Notes: generated from the letters alone by a model not told the origin. Positions 10,548 through 21,400 are shown, numbered from the stretch's first letter. The stretch is 32,686 nucleotides of DNA from Byssochlamys sp. IMV 00236 (GCA_001931875.2 MSJH02000601.1:1-32686), one strand, 5' to 3'. Program-made: numbers and translations.

Positions 10548-10802
10548 TTACTTACCACCGAAGTGCATTCTGGGGAGGGTAGCGATAACTACCCAGGATA
10601 GTTTAAACAAAAAAAAAAAGGAACGGAGGACAGAGAGAACCCAGAGCACAAGAAGAGGCAACTGGGAGAACGTTCCAGATATACACGCCAGAGAGCAAAA
10701 AGGGCGGGGCAAGCGAGTCAGAGCAAGGACCATGAGGACAGGCTGGTTTTGATTTGTGAATCTTTGAACACTTAAGTTAATTTCAACTCCAAGACAGCCC
10801 AC
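10548..10802 (-). repeat. Purine/pyrimidine-biased island, possible LINE-derived repeat fragment
   Basis: This 255-bp block is clearly richer in G+C than its surroundings and strongly purine-biased on the + strand. It carries an open minus-strand frame of 84 codons ending at the block edge (LSVQRFTNQNQP, LALTRLPRPFCSLA). Its composition and strand bias resemble the decayed LINE at 560-2700, and I suspect a dispersed repeat, for example the 5' part of a LINE. I cannot show homology from this window alone. It has no intron signals or recognisable domain. Confidence 0.35.
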
Positions 10803-11096
10803 CTGTTAATATTACGAAAATACTCTTGGCGACGACGAATTTACATTTCATGCAACATGAATTTTGCTCTCACCATGGGTGTATTTATTTTCGATCACAG
10901 GCGAATTTACTTTCCGGAAAGAGTGTATATCCACTTGCCCTTGCTGTCAAAAGAGGCACAACTGAAAACGCACCAATTGAAATGTTGAAATCCACAAAAC
11001 AATGTGACGTCTCTCTCTCTATGCACACCCCATTTTTTATTTTTTTCAAACCTGGGCCTGTCTTTTTCTCTTTTTGTATTGCCTTTTTCTTATATT
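10803..11096. other. Upstream region of NDUFB11 with a possible short coding relic
   Basis: A + strand frame around 10900-11000 reads SVYPLALAVKRGTTENAP, which vaguely resembles an ankyrin-type helix pair but has no partner exons. The last 90 bp before the start codon are a long T/C-rich leader (about 11010-11095) that may hold the core promoter. Confidence 0.25.
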
Positions 11097-11526
11097 ATGT
11101 TTTCTAGAGTCATCGCACGTTCATCTAGACTTTCTTGTCGCCCTGCCTTTATTCGTCGTGGAGGTCACGGCACTCCTTCTTACAACGAACCTGGAGGATA
11201 TCTCTTTAACGAAAAAGTACATACATATTCACAACAAAAGAACAATTATAATGTAGACGGCCTTGAAAACACATACATTGACACATTTTGTTAGGTCCGT
11301 GTTAAGGAAGACTGGGAGAATATGTACTATATGGGTATGGGAGGAGGTTTCCTTGCCATTGCTGTTGCTTTATACTATAAGCCTGATACAAGGTAATATA
11401 TATATATATCAAATGGTATATACACAAACTAACTCATTACTTAGTGTTGTCACTTGGGCCAAAAAGGAAGCTGAAAAGTCATTAAAAGAAAAGGGCATCT
11501 CTCTTGAATACACCAAGACTGCATAA
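11097..11526 (+). CDS. NDUFB11: NADH:ubiquinone oxidoreductase (complex I) subunit NDUFB11/ESSS
   Basis: Accessory single-span subunit of the membrane arm of mitochondrial complex I. Three exons: 11097-11216, 11295-11392 and 11445-11526. The join gives 99 aa, a normal length for the fungal protein. Residues 1-22 are rich in Arg/Ser with no acidic residues, a typical mitochondrial presequence. The ESSS signature follows as GGHGTPSYNEPGGYLFNEK and then VKEDWENMYYMGMGGG. A hydrophobic segment (FLAIAVALYY) leads to KPDTS, and the C-terminal tail VVTWAKKEAEKSLKEKG faces the other side. The start ATG directly precedes the presequence. Elongin C starts 98 bp downstream on the same strand. Confidence 0.9.
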
Positions 11527-11624
11527 AGAGAGAATACACATTTACACACCAACACACGCCAATAAAATTTTTGTAATATTATATTCTTTTTCTTTTTCTT
11601 TTTATTTTTTTCTTATTTTTAGAT
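11527..11624 (+). promoter_or_regulatory. 98-bp spacer between NDUFB11 and elongin C
   Basis: Contains AATAAA (about 11561-11566), a candidate poly(A) signal for NDUFB11. A T/C-rich tract (about 11584-11620) follows and runs up to the elongin C start, the same layout as the 56-bp spacer at 8772. Confidence 0.5.
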
Positions 11625-12039
11625 ATGAGCAATCAAGAGTCAGAATATGTAAAGTTGATTAGCAGTGATGGATTTGAGTTTATTATTCATAGAGAAGCTG
11701 CTATACGTTCTGGAACGATTAAAAACATGCTTTCTGGTCCAGGTATAGTCTTTGGTTATGGCGTAGTAAGACATGCTTTTGTAACTGTTACCAGTTCAAT
11801 TTAGAGAATCAGTCGAGAATGAAGTGACGTTTAGAGACATCAAGTAATTACAAGATTGTTTGTTTTGAATAACTGTAATTTATTATTATTGTTATAGAGC
11901 AGTTATTTTAGACGTCGTTTGTCGATACTTGTACTATAAATGGCACTATGAAGGTTCAACTACAGAGATTCCAGAATTCAAAGTCGACCCAGAGATTGTA
12001 CTAGAAGTTCTCATGACTGCCGACTTCTTGGAGTGTTAA
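11625..12039 (+). CDS. ELC1: Elongin C (SKP1/BTB-fold ubiquitin-ligase adaptor)
   Basis: Adaptor of cullin-based E3 ubiquitin ligases, binding SOCS/BC-box proteins; in yeast it acts with Cul3 and Ela1 on stalled RNA polymerase II. Three exons: 11625-11742, 11795-11843 and 11898-12039. Joined length is 102 aa, against about 100-112 for the family. The family pattern is clear: [31 protein letters not shown], then the NEVTFRDIK block. The last exon carries [30 protein letters not shown] and the invariant end MTADFLEC. The last 39 bp, encoding the C-terminal helix, overlap the coding end of the CREG-family gene on the opposite strand. Confidence 0.95.
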
Positions 12040-12890
12040 TGATGATGGTTGTTGATATAGTCTTGGTGGTATCCAGCCAATATAGTTGAACCCACCGAAT
12101 CCACCAACATAATAAATAGCTTGTACATGAAATTCATAAAAATGGAAATCATGCATTTTGTGCCTTCATTTTCAAAAAAAAAAAAATTATATTATTATAT
12201 AAAAACATATTAAAACACTTACCATAGTTTTGCTTCTGGATGAATTTCTGTGAAACACTTGAAAGCCTCTGTTGTCTTTTTTTTTTTTTTTTTTTTTTTC
12301 TTAATGTTAAAAGAGAGATATAACACATGCATAAACAAATACCTTATCATCGGGAACAACCGACACAGATCCAAAGAGCGTAAATCTTGGTTGCTCAACA
12401 GGTGTCGTTTTATTACCAAAGATAGGCTTATTGTATTCCTTTGTGGCGCGTACAGTAAAGCTAAGACGGGTTGGATGATGACGCATGTTTTTTGTACTCA
12501 ACTATACTTTCTTGTATGAGAAATTAAACGATATGGATGTAAAAGTTTGCATTACTTGCAAATCTGACATATAAAGCAATAAATTTCCATTATCAAAACA
12601 CTGTTCACTATAGTATTCCATGATGCCAAATGGATATCCTATCAACAAGTTATTATATATTCACATTCAAATTGTATTGTACATACCACCAAGTTCAGAC
12701 GAGTTGTCCATTATGGTCATGATGGTTCCAATACCTTTCGGCTCGGTTTAATATCCAACGTACATCACTTTCTTTTCTTACCTTCATCTTTCAAGACCTG
12801 TCTTGCAAGTTTAGCAGCTGTTTGAACACTAGAATCACTTTTAACAAAGCTAGTACTCAATAATACCAGGAAAATCAAAAACAAATACAT
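12001..12890 (-). CDS. Secreted CREG-family protein (FMN-binding split-barrel fold)
   Basis: Related to animal CREG1, a secreted/lysosomal glycoprotein with the split beta-barrel of pyridoxamine-phosphate-oxidase-like flavoproteins. Six exons: 12890-12782, 12734-12687, 12638-12556, 12501-12343, 12266-12223 and 12163-12001. All splice phases agree and the product is 201 aa (CREG1 is about 220). The N-terminus MYLFLIFLVLLSTSFVKSDS is a good signal peptide. Family features in order are KLARQVLKDEG, IGTIMTIMDNSSELGG, YPFGIMEYYSE, NGNLLLYMSDLQ, HPTRLSFTVRATKEY, PRFTLFGSVSVVPDDK, EIHPEAKLWHK, DFHFYEFHVQAIYYVGGFGG and YIGWIP. Whether it binds flavin or is an enzyme is unknown. Exon 5 is only 44 nt, and intron 4 has a 20+ nt T run on the + strand. 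The stop lies inside the elongin C coding exon. Confidence 0.88.
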
Positions 12891-13869
12891 TAAAGAAAAA
12901 CAAGAAATAGAAATACATGAATCCTATGACATCTGTGTGAGAGCATATGTGCATATACTTTTTTCCGAAACTTTATTCATCATTCGTATTACAGACATGG
13001 TTTAACGCGTAGTCAAAAATAATCAGTTTCTACGTATTCCATGATAATAAGTTGATAAAGTAGTTTTGATGGTGAATGAATGTTGAATACTGATTACTTT
13101 ACTGTGTGAATGTACTGACATCTACAAAGGAATAGTGGTTAACAACCTGCTTATTGCTATAATTTGCTTATTTATATTTATACTTTTATCATATCTGTGT
13201 TCTTTCTTTATTGTAAGAGTTGACTTGGTCATTCATTGTTGTTACAGTGACAGATTCCTCATTGTGTGTAATAAAGTAATTGAGTGAGTTGTTTAGTTGT
13301 TTATGTTGTCATTAGTGCGTGTTTAATAGAAAAGAAATGATAAAAAGAAATATAAATCAGGAGGTTCTCTTTTTTTTCCCATTTTTCCCCCCATTTTTCT
13401 AAAAGGGCTGTAAGGTGTATTCGTTACAGAGGCATATGCTTATTGAAGGTAACTATTGCTTATTAATATACGTTATATTGTATAGAGGATTTAATGTGTA
13501 TTTTATAGAGAGTGATGACATATTTACTACCCTTAATACTTGCTCATTACAGCATCAACTGACAATCGACATAATGCAACATAGAGTACGTTACTCTTTT
13601 ATATCCTATGCCTTTACAGCTGTTTCTTACTCTTGTACTTGTAATAATTAGACGTTAATAAGCTTGGAACACGAATACAACACTTCAACTAGTTGAACAA
13701 CAGTGGTATTCATATTGTTTCATCACGTAAGTAAAGATATGAATAATTTTATACAAGCGAATGATGAGATATTAATACTTACAAGCAAGCGATGTCAGTA
13801 GATATGAAGACACAAAGCAATATAGCTTATTTGGGTTAGTTAAAGCAACAACTAATAAAAAATAAAAAA
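12891..13869. other. Gene-poor AT-rich region upstream of the CREG gene
   Basis: I see no supported gene. Features are a T/C-rich stretch with poly-C (ttttttttcccatttttcccccc, about 13371-13392) and several TATA-like runs. A 78-codon + strand frame at 13415-13651 has an implausible composition and no splice context. Confidence 0.4.
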
Positions 13870-14520
13870 TAGTAGCTAAGGTAGTATTCTATAGATTGAC
13901 CGGTATTGGATCATGGATACAGTATTGGAAATAGAGAAGCAATAGGGTTGTGGATCATTCAATTGGAGTAGACATGGAAACGATTTGTACGACATTAAAA
14001 AGAAATAACAACGTACGCAAACACTACGAATTGATGGAAATATGCAAGTAGTATATAAGATTGATATAGATGATGTGAACAGCGTCAATTAGAAAAGGTG
14101 ATAGTGTTGATTATGTGATAGCTATAAAGAGAAGGATTGACACAGATGGATCATCAGCTATTTTGGTGGAATAGCGGAACATGATATGTAAAAAGGGCCT
14201 GTGATAGTAGAAAATACATACGAGGATATGGATACAATACGAGAGCAACGTTGTGATCATTATGATGTATCAGTAGATAGAATATGGAGAATATACAATG
14301 CATATGTGATTGATAGCGGCAATGTACAGGATAAATTGTAGTGGATAAGCGTGTTAAATAAAGAAATATTTGAATCAATTCAATATTTCACATACGGATA
14401 TTGTTATTAAAGGGTTAATGATATATGGGAGGCATATTTAGAGTCAGGGTATACCAAGGAAAACGAGTGTACATGCATCATGAGAGAGTAAAGCTATTTT
14501 TTCAATGAGACACCCTTAGA
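13870..14520 (+). pseudogene. Possible stop-riddled coding relic, unidentified
   Basis: The + strand is purine-rich, and one frame from about 14197 to 14490 reads as protein-like sequence (VENTYEDMDTIREQRCDHYD; later NDIWEAYLESGYTKENE) interrupted by three in-frame stops. A similar interrupted frame runs through 13905-14080 (for example GCGSFNWSRHGNDLYDIKKK). No family is recognised. The alternative is that biased base composition alone opens these frames. Confidence 0.2.
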
Positions 14521-14970
14521 ACGACTATAACAAAAAAGGAAAAAGAGGTGTTGACTTTGAAAATTGCACTAATATTTGTGCCGCCCTTCGCTGTAGTAGA
14601 TGGCCAAAGACTCTTCATTGCTGACTGAATAAACGAGTGTATATCCATTATTTTGATGATAGAAGTTAGTTCTACGCACTAGGATGTTGATGCTTGCATT
14701 ATAGCATATCTCTAAATGCATTCTATGATCTATGCTGACTTGTTAATTCACTGTGATTGTTATTCAAGCTGCTATGCTACATTAAACTTGATAAACATAT
14801 ATGCAACTATTAAGTATCTGAATGATATACTATGACCATTTCCCATTGTTTAGCTTGTTATACATCAAGCAGGGACTATGACGTCTGGCAAACAGACATT
14901 CAACTCCCACATCTCGTCCTTTTGTTCCTTTTATGCAGAGGTACACTAGTCGTTGCCATATTCAATGCAT
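14521..14970. other. Intergenic stretch
   Basis: No gene, RNA gene or clear repeat recognised. It may contain the decayed 3' end of the beta-trefoil pseudogene. Confidence 0.3.
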
Positions 14971-14979
14971 TTTCAAATT

Positions 14980-15758
14980 GCTAACAAGGCTCAAATTGTC
15001 ATAATTGATTCAAATTGTATGTATTCTTTCTCATACAATAAAACTTGAGCTCCTCCTTTAGGACTATCATCCTACGAACCATGTAAGTGTTTCAAATGAT
15101 GAACAAGGCATACATTGTATGCTTACCCTGATATCAAGGACAAGCCTAGGATACTCCTTGGGGTAAATAAAGCCTTGATCATAAATTCACTGCATTCTAT
15201 GATTAACAACAAATACACTATCCGTTTAACCCAATGCTATCTCTTGAGATTGTTTGCTAGCTTTACGCTTCTTTTGCACAATTGTTTTATCAGACTTGAA
15301 AGCACCTATCCAAAGAAGTATGAATAAGCGCAAATTACATCGGGCAGCAGTTTCACTTACTAGAACTAATGTACATTACTGTTGAATGTGTGATACTTTG
15401 TACATGATATCATTCCTGTTCACACAATGGTACTTACCGTGACCAGATTTTTTGTTGGTCAATCTACCGCCCTCAAAAGACCACAATCTAGACGCGGAAT
15501 TACTATCATGAACACTGCATTGCATTACTCTCTGAACTTACTGGTTGTCACTGTCTTGAAATTTCTGAGGCCATACAATCAAGTTGGCTCCTTCCTGTTG
15601 CAAAGAAAAATGGCTCAGTTTTTATATTATCACAAGATGGTTTAAGTCAAGGCTAAATTTGGAACTGTTATTTGATTCATAATTAGGACTGCCAAAGGGT
15701 ACTAATATACTATAGTGTGTCTGTCTACATAGTAGAATCCATTTTCTCCAAGTGGCAT
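14980..15758 (-). pseudogene. Broken ricin-B-type beta-trefoil lectin-like gene
   Basis: No long ORF marks this gene, but spliced minus-strand pieces carry clear beta-trefoil repeats. The piece at 15594-15542 contains NLIVWPQKF. It joins in phase, through GTAAGT...TAG, to 15487-15438 with LWSFEGGRLTNK. Pieces at about 15305-15229 (SDKTIVQKKRK), 15165-15127 (YPKEYPRLVLDI) and 15071-14990 (GGAQVLLYEK, then NLNQL) follow in the expected order. A possible first exon starts at ATG 15758. Breaks are in-frame stops at 15226-15228 and 15187-15189 (unless spliced out), a one-base frameshift near 15036, and TGA at 14999-15001 where the QxW tryptophan should be. Such domains are common in Mucorales and bind glycans or proteins. 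The family includes the described Mucorales toxin mucoricin, but I cannot tell whether this copy is close to it. No intact product is expected. Confidence 0.65.
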
Positions 15759-15927
15759 TTAATGATATTCTTGTGGGTTAGTCTAAAAATAAGCACAATG
15801 GAGTGATCAATTTATTGTTCAAGATTTTTATCCATTTTATTCAAGCAACATAATAACAATAAACCAGTATATTTTATAATAATAAGAGGGGGGATACGTA
15901 CATATACTAAAACACAAGTAAATCTTT

Positions 15928-18036
15928 CTATACTTCCTTTTTGGGTAATTGATATACACCGAATCTATAATCAAGGTCCAACAGCATCTTTAGTGCATTA
16001 GTCGATCGGAACATTTGTCTCTGTTCTGCAGCTTCTAGTTGGCTAGCTGCCTTTTGTGGGCTAGGTGCGGCTGTGCCAGCAGCTCCATGACCAGGTAGAG
16101 GGAATAATTGATGTAATAATTCATATGCGGTCAAAGTGACACCAAATTGAGGTGAAGAACGGAAGATACGTGCGGGACCGCCCTTGAAGAAAGCTTTGAA
16201 TCCTTCTTCTGCGTAAATTTTTCTTGCTGCATCCATAATACCGTTGTATGTCGTCTGACCCTTACGTGCTTCGACTTGCAAACGCGTCTTGATCACGTCA
16301 GCAGGAGTTGTGAAATAAGCAGCAGGCATACCAGCGATCGCACCAGATAACAGCAGCTCTGAGATAGTCAACTTGTGATCAGGGCCTTCCTTGAAAACGT
16401 CCTTTTTCAGATGAGCATAGGCTGGGAAATAGATGGCAGAGAATGGCACATCTCTTAACAAACATGCAGCCACGCCCTTGTAGAGACCTACAACACCCAA
16501 ATGTTTCACAATCCAAAGAGCTGAACGACGAGGGGCATCAGGCATACTCTTGGCTTGTTCACCTTGTACTTGTAAACGAATTTTAACAATTTCCAATGGG
16601 TTCGTAAATACCTATTCTTCTGTCAGTTCTCTCTGCATTGCCTTTTTGTTCTCTGTCACACTTACCACTTGAGAAGCACCAGCAGCACCACCACCAACCA
16701 TTTCTTGCCAAAACTTGATTTCACCATTCTGATGAGATGTGAACTGGTATCTGACAAAGTCATTGACAGTCAATTTGATAGCCTTTTCCGGAGCGACACC
16801 CTAAAGAGCACGTTATTTCTTGACTCCATCACTTTTAAGGGTACTTACCACAAGCTGAGGACCCAAACCTCTATATAACCCAGTAAATCCTTCGTTCTTC
16901 ATGACCTTTTTGAAACAATCCAAACTGTTCTTGTAGAGAAGCTCACCAACAACCTTGGATCTTTGATTTTGCATACGCGTCTTGACCAAGTCGATGGGGT
17001 ATACAGCCGTGGCTCCAATAGCACCAGCCACAGAACCAAGCGTGAATGAATAAGCACTTTCTGCGAGCTGCCAGAGAGCACCTCTCTTTTGAACGGCCTT
17101 TTCTTCAGGCAAAACAATCTGTTCGGTCGATCTTGATTGTGTCCAGCGAGGATCCAACACACGAGCAAAGTCCTCAAGACCAAGCACACCAGAGTCGTCA
17201 TCAACACCAGCAAAGTGGAAGACGACATCTACTTCCATAGGAGTAAAGGCGGTATATCGACTTGCCTCATGAGCATGCTTCAAAAAGTCGGCCTTGGTGA
17301 TCTTCTTGTCCTTACTGGCATCAATAGCTTTACGAATGACAGATTCGACCATATCGATATTACGAATCACATTATGAAAGGCAACCACAGAAGAAAAGCT
17401 AATCTTGTTACCGCTGTAGAGATTGCATAAAGTTGGTAGATGATCAATCACGTCGTCAGACAATTTGTGCTTGGCCACGTCCAAGATGATCTTCTTAAAG
17501 TCCTCGGGCAAAATGTACCCAGTCTGGTCTTTATCATAGTGCTTGAACTCTTGACGAAGACGCTCACCTTGTAATCCCTTGATGAGCTGGGCGAACTCTT
17601 GATAGCTTAACTCGTGATGACCTTCCTTTGAGCCGATATATAATTTGAGCCAATCGCAGTCGAAATCAAAAGGGACAGCATCACTGGGCATATGACTCGA
17701 GAGAACCTGCTTGAACTGGTCAAAAGTGACCTTACCTGTACCATTCACGTCAAAGATGCGAAAGGCAACCTCGTACTCCGCGTCAGGCTTAGACAGCAAG
17801 TCTTGAAAGATAACAAAGTCGTCAAAGGTAACCGAGCCCTTGTTGTTCCTGTCGGCTAGTTTATAAAGTAGCTCGTACTGCTCTCTTTGTATCTTTTTGA
17901 AATCTTCTTGAGGAGCAATGGCAGCCAGGAAATCTTCCTTCGACATCACTTTCTCATTGTCCTTTTCAACCGAGGCATACTTTTGAAATGCACGACGGTA
18001 CTGTTCCAAGCGACTTACTGTATCTACAGCAGACAT
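15928..18036 (-). CDS. AGC1: EF-hand mitochondrial aspartate/glutamate carrier (aralar/citrin type)
   Basis: Calcium-regulated carrier of the inner mitochondrial membrane that exchanges aspartate for glutamate in the malate-aspartate shuttle. Three exons: 18036-16849, 16800-16666 and 16611-15928, all joins phase 0, giving 668 aa (human citrin 675). The N-terminal half, facing the intermembrane space, has EF-hand-like loops at about 62-73 ([12 protein letters not shown]), 96-107 ([12 protein letters not shown]) and 168-179 ([12 protein letters not shown]). The C-terminal half has three mitochondrial-carrier repeats with signatures [10 protein letters not shown] (about 347), [10 protein letters not shown] (446, E for D, as in animal AGCs) and [10 protein letters not shown] (544). 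A C-terminal amphipathic extension follows (LLHQLFPLP onward), also as in citrin. Yeast Agc1 lacks EF-hands, so the animal-like architecture is notable but known in filamentous fungi. Confidence 0.96.
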
Positions 18037-18462
18037 ATTTTAAATACGAGAGAAAAAGAGAGAGAGAGAGGGAGAGAAAGGAGAGAGGAAGAAAGGTCGT
18101 ATAAGGAAATAATAGAAAAGAGGAGAGGGGAAGGGGCGGGGTACTGAATACACGGAAAGATCGGAGAGGAATTACAAACAGTTCACCAATAGGAACATAA
18201 GGTCTCGGGAAAGTCTATTATACACAAACAAGTCCTCTTTCTATTTATATATTCAGGTCCCAACCCCCTCCCCTTCCCTTTACTTCCCTTGACCATTGAT
18301 ACGCCCTCTTTCCTTCTTTATTATTGATCTTTCCTTCATCTTCCCGTCCATCTTTGATATATTAAAAAATAAAGTTAAAGTCCTTGGTTGTCAGCTCCCC
18401 TTTCCCATGTGAAAGCAAATGAATAAGGAAAAACGAAAAAGAAAAAGGAGAAAAGAGATGGC
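18037..18462 (-). promoter_or_regulatory. Upstream region of the aspartate/glutamate carrier
   Basis: Directly upstream of the start codon lies a long GA-rich tract (about 18050-18135), pyrimidine-rich in the sense orientation, likely the 5' leader. A TATATAAAT-type element sits at about 18244-18252 on the minus strand. A second CT-rich stretch follows (18256-18345). The DHX16 stop codon is at the far end, so this spacer also holds the DHX16 3' UTR. Confidence 0.4.
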
Positions 18463-21400
18463 TTATTTTATTTGTTTTGGCATCTTCTTCTTGTCATTCA
18501 AGTTATCCAAATCACTTTCCTTATAGTAATGTGGGGCAACTAAAATGTGGGGTAAAATGTTAGTGAGAATGATCATTCGGTTATTTAATTTTACCTTCTA
18601 ATAGCCAATTTGGTTCTATTTCCATGACTTGTCTCATATATTCTTTACTTGTCAATACCAGTTCAAAGTAAATGATCCATTTAGGTTTCTTTTGAAGCAT
18701 GCTACTACTTGGATGAATATGAACTGTTTGATTCTGTTTGACCGTACGATATGAATCCCCTGATTTATTCAATCTTGCTGCATTAAAAAAGAATCCACTC
18801 GTGATAGCCTACAGTGATTGATTAGTCATGATATAAAGCAACCATCTCTTTTACCTTTTGAATGGGTGTTGGATCATTTGGATTAGGATTACTCACAAGC
18901 TTGACTTCAACTCGATCAAGTAACTGAACAAGCTGGTCTCTGACATTTCTTACTCTTTCCATCGTTTTCACTTGAATAAAGTTTTCGTAACACCATTGCA
19001 CTGAATAATCCGTTTCGACCCACTGATTCCAGATGTTCAACAATGTTAAATGATCGCCGCCCGGTTTCACTAAATTTTGATGGGCTGTGTCCGCCAAGAT
19101 TTTTTTGTCCTTGGGTCGATAGAGTAACGAGCTTTGCTCGGATAACATGGCACAGATAGACACGACCTCATCTGTACATTCATACTTTTCAGATGCAACA
19201 ATAGCCTTTGACATACATGGATCAATAGGGAATTCTGCCATACGTCGACCTAGCTTTGTTAGTTCAGCTCGATCATTAAGCGCACCAAGCGCATACAGCT
19301 GACTGAGTGATCGAATCATCGTATCTTCCACAGGTGGATCCAAAAAGTCAAAATTGACAAGATCATTAATACCCAAACTCTGTTTAAACATTAGTATCGT
19401 TCTTCTCTTTTTATAGAAGCACTGATTACCTTTAATAACAAGACTACATTTGATAGATTCACTCTTTGAATTTCAGGCACTGTATTTTCTTCCATTTCAT
19501 TGTAAAAGGCCCATTGAGTGAATAATCTAAAACATTTGCCGGGACCAGTACGACCTGCACGACCAGCGCGCTGTGTGGCAGAAGCACGCGAACAGGGTAC
19601 AACAGTCAATGCTTCCATACCTGTTCTGGGATTAAATGACTTTTGTTTGTTGAAGCCAGGGTCAATCACATAAGCAACACCTTCGACAGTAATAGATGTT
19701 TCTGCAATATTAGTAGCCAAGATCACCTTACGAGCTCCCTCAGGAGTTGGCTCAAAAATACGTGCTTGCATTTCAGATGGCAAGTTGGCATAGATGGGAC
19801 ATACGATCAACTCTGATATTTTACTACCAAGTGCCTTGCATGCCTGTGTCAGCCCTTCGTGCGCTGCTTCAATTTCATCTTGTCCCTATAGAAATAATGA
19901 GCATTGGTCCTCTGCAGTTGGTTTATCAAACTTACTGTTAAAAAGACCAGAATGTCACCTCTTCCTTGAGTGACATGAATAGTCAGTACCTGAGTGATGG
20001 CAGCACGTAAATAGTTTGCTTCTGGTGCCTTTGTATAGTAGATCTCGACAGGATAAGGGCGACCAGGGATGTTGAAGATAGGTGCATCGTCAAAGAACTC
20101 TGAAAACTTTTGGGCATTCATTGTGGCGCTAGAAATCAAGAGCTTGAGATCAGGTCGAAAACGGGCAATATCTTTGATCAGACCAAAAAGGATATCAGTC
20201 GACAGTGTTCGTTCGTGGGCTTCATCAATAATCATACAACTGTAGGATGCCAGGTCAGGCTCGGTCATGAATTCACGAAGGAGCATACCATCTGTCATAT
20301 ATTTCACTACAGTCCTTTCTGATGTGCAATCTTCAAATCGAATGCTGTATCCTACTTCTTGTCCCAAGTGTACACCCATCTCCTCTGCCACACGAGCAGC
20401 AACACTCATGGCTGCCACACGACGAGGCTGTGTACAGCCAATCTTCATACCGTTTTTAGTATAGCCTGCTTCATAGAGGTACTGTGGTAATTGTGTCGTC
20501 TTGCCAGAACCTGTTTCACCAACAATAATCAAGACTTGATAATCATTAATGGCCTGTATCAGTTCATCACGGTACTGGTATATAGGAAGTGACTTTCTAA
20601 TTTCCTCAATAGACTTTGCCCTTCGCTCTGCTTCATCAATACGAGCCATCAGTTCTGCATCCTTTGGATCAGGTTCATTCAGTTTAGCAGACAAGACAAA
20701 ATCAATCTTTTGATCCTCATCAAACACATAATCATACTCATCTTCCTCTTCTTGTCTAACTTTTACAGATGATTTCTGAATCTGGCTCTTTTCCCATGTT
20801 TCTTGTTCTGTCTCAAACTTTTCTTCATCCTTATATCGCTGATACAATGCTTCCTCCTTTTTCTTTCGGTCAATCTTTCCTTTCTCGGTGATATAATCTT
20901 CGGGCAACATATATCCATCTTGCTTGGTATCGATCTGCATACGTGCCTTCGCCAATCGCAGCACTTCCTTCTTGTATTCTAAATCCCTAATTTCTCTCTT
21001 TGTCATCTTTTGACCACTGAAAAAGCGTTCTTCATCTTCAATTTCTTTTTCCAACAACAACAACTGTTGCTGCTCACGAAGTTTAAGATATTTTTGATTT
21101 GAGAGCACACGAAGCTCAGGTAAGGCCTGTTGACGTGCTTCTTTATCATCTGCCAAATTACGTCGCTTAAATGCCTCACTACCTTCTTTAGCAGATCTAT
21201 CTTCTACCACTTTCTTCGTCTTTTGTTTATCCTTTTCTTTAATTCGCTGAGCAAGTTCATCACGTTCCCGAAGATCCTTTAATCGTTCAATCTCTGCTCT
21301 TGTCTCCTCATCCATATCATCATTTTCTTCCTTCTCGTCTTTTTCGTCTCTATGATCTAGATACACAGTTGAGCAATTCATTTTTTAAGCATTATTGTTG

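Noticed and set aside
7674..12039. Idea that the tandem + strand genes form an operon-like unit
   Set aside because: Functions are unrelated, each spacer has its own poly(A)-like signal and pyrimidine tract, and fungal nuclear genes are normally monocistronic. Only the short spacing is kept as a finding.
13415..13651. 78-codon + strand frame in the gene-poor region
   Set aside because: Composition is rich in Tyr, Ile and Ser as expected from AT-rich DNA, with no domain, neighbour exon or promoter.
15115..15645. Two + strand frames of about 70 codons
   Set aside because: They are antisense to the beta-trefoil pseudogene, which explains the coding signal better.
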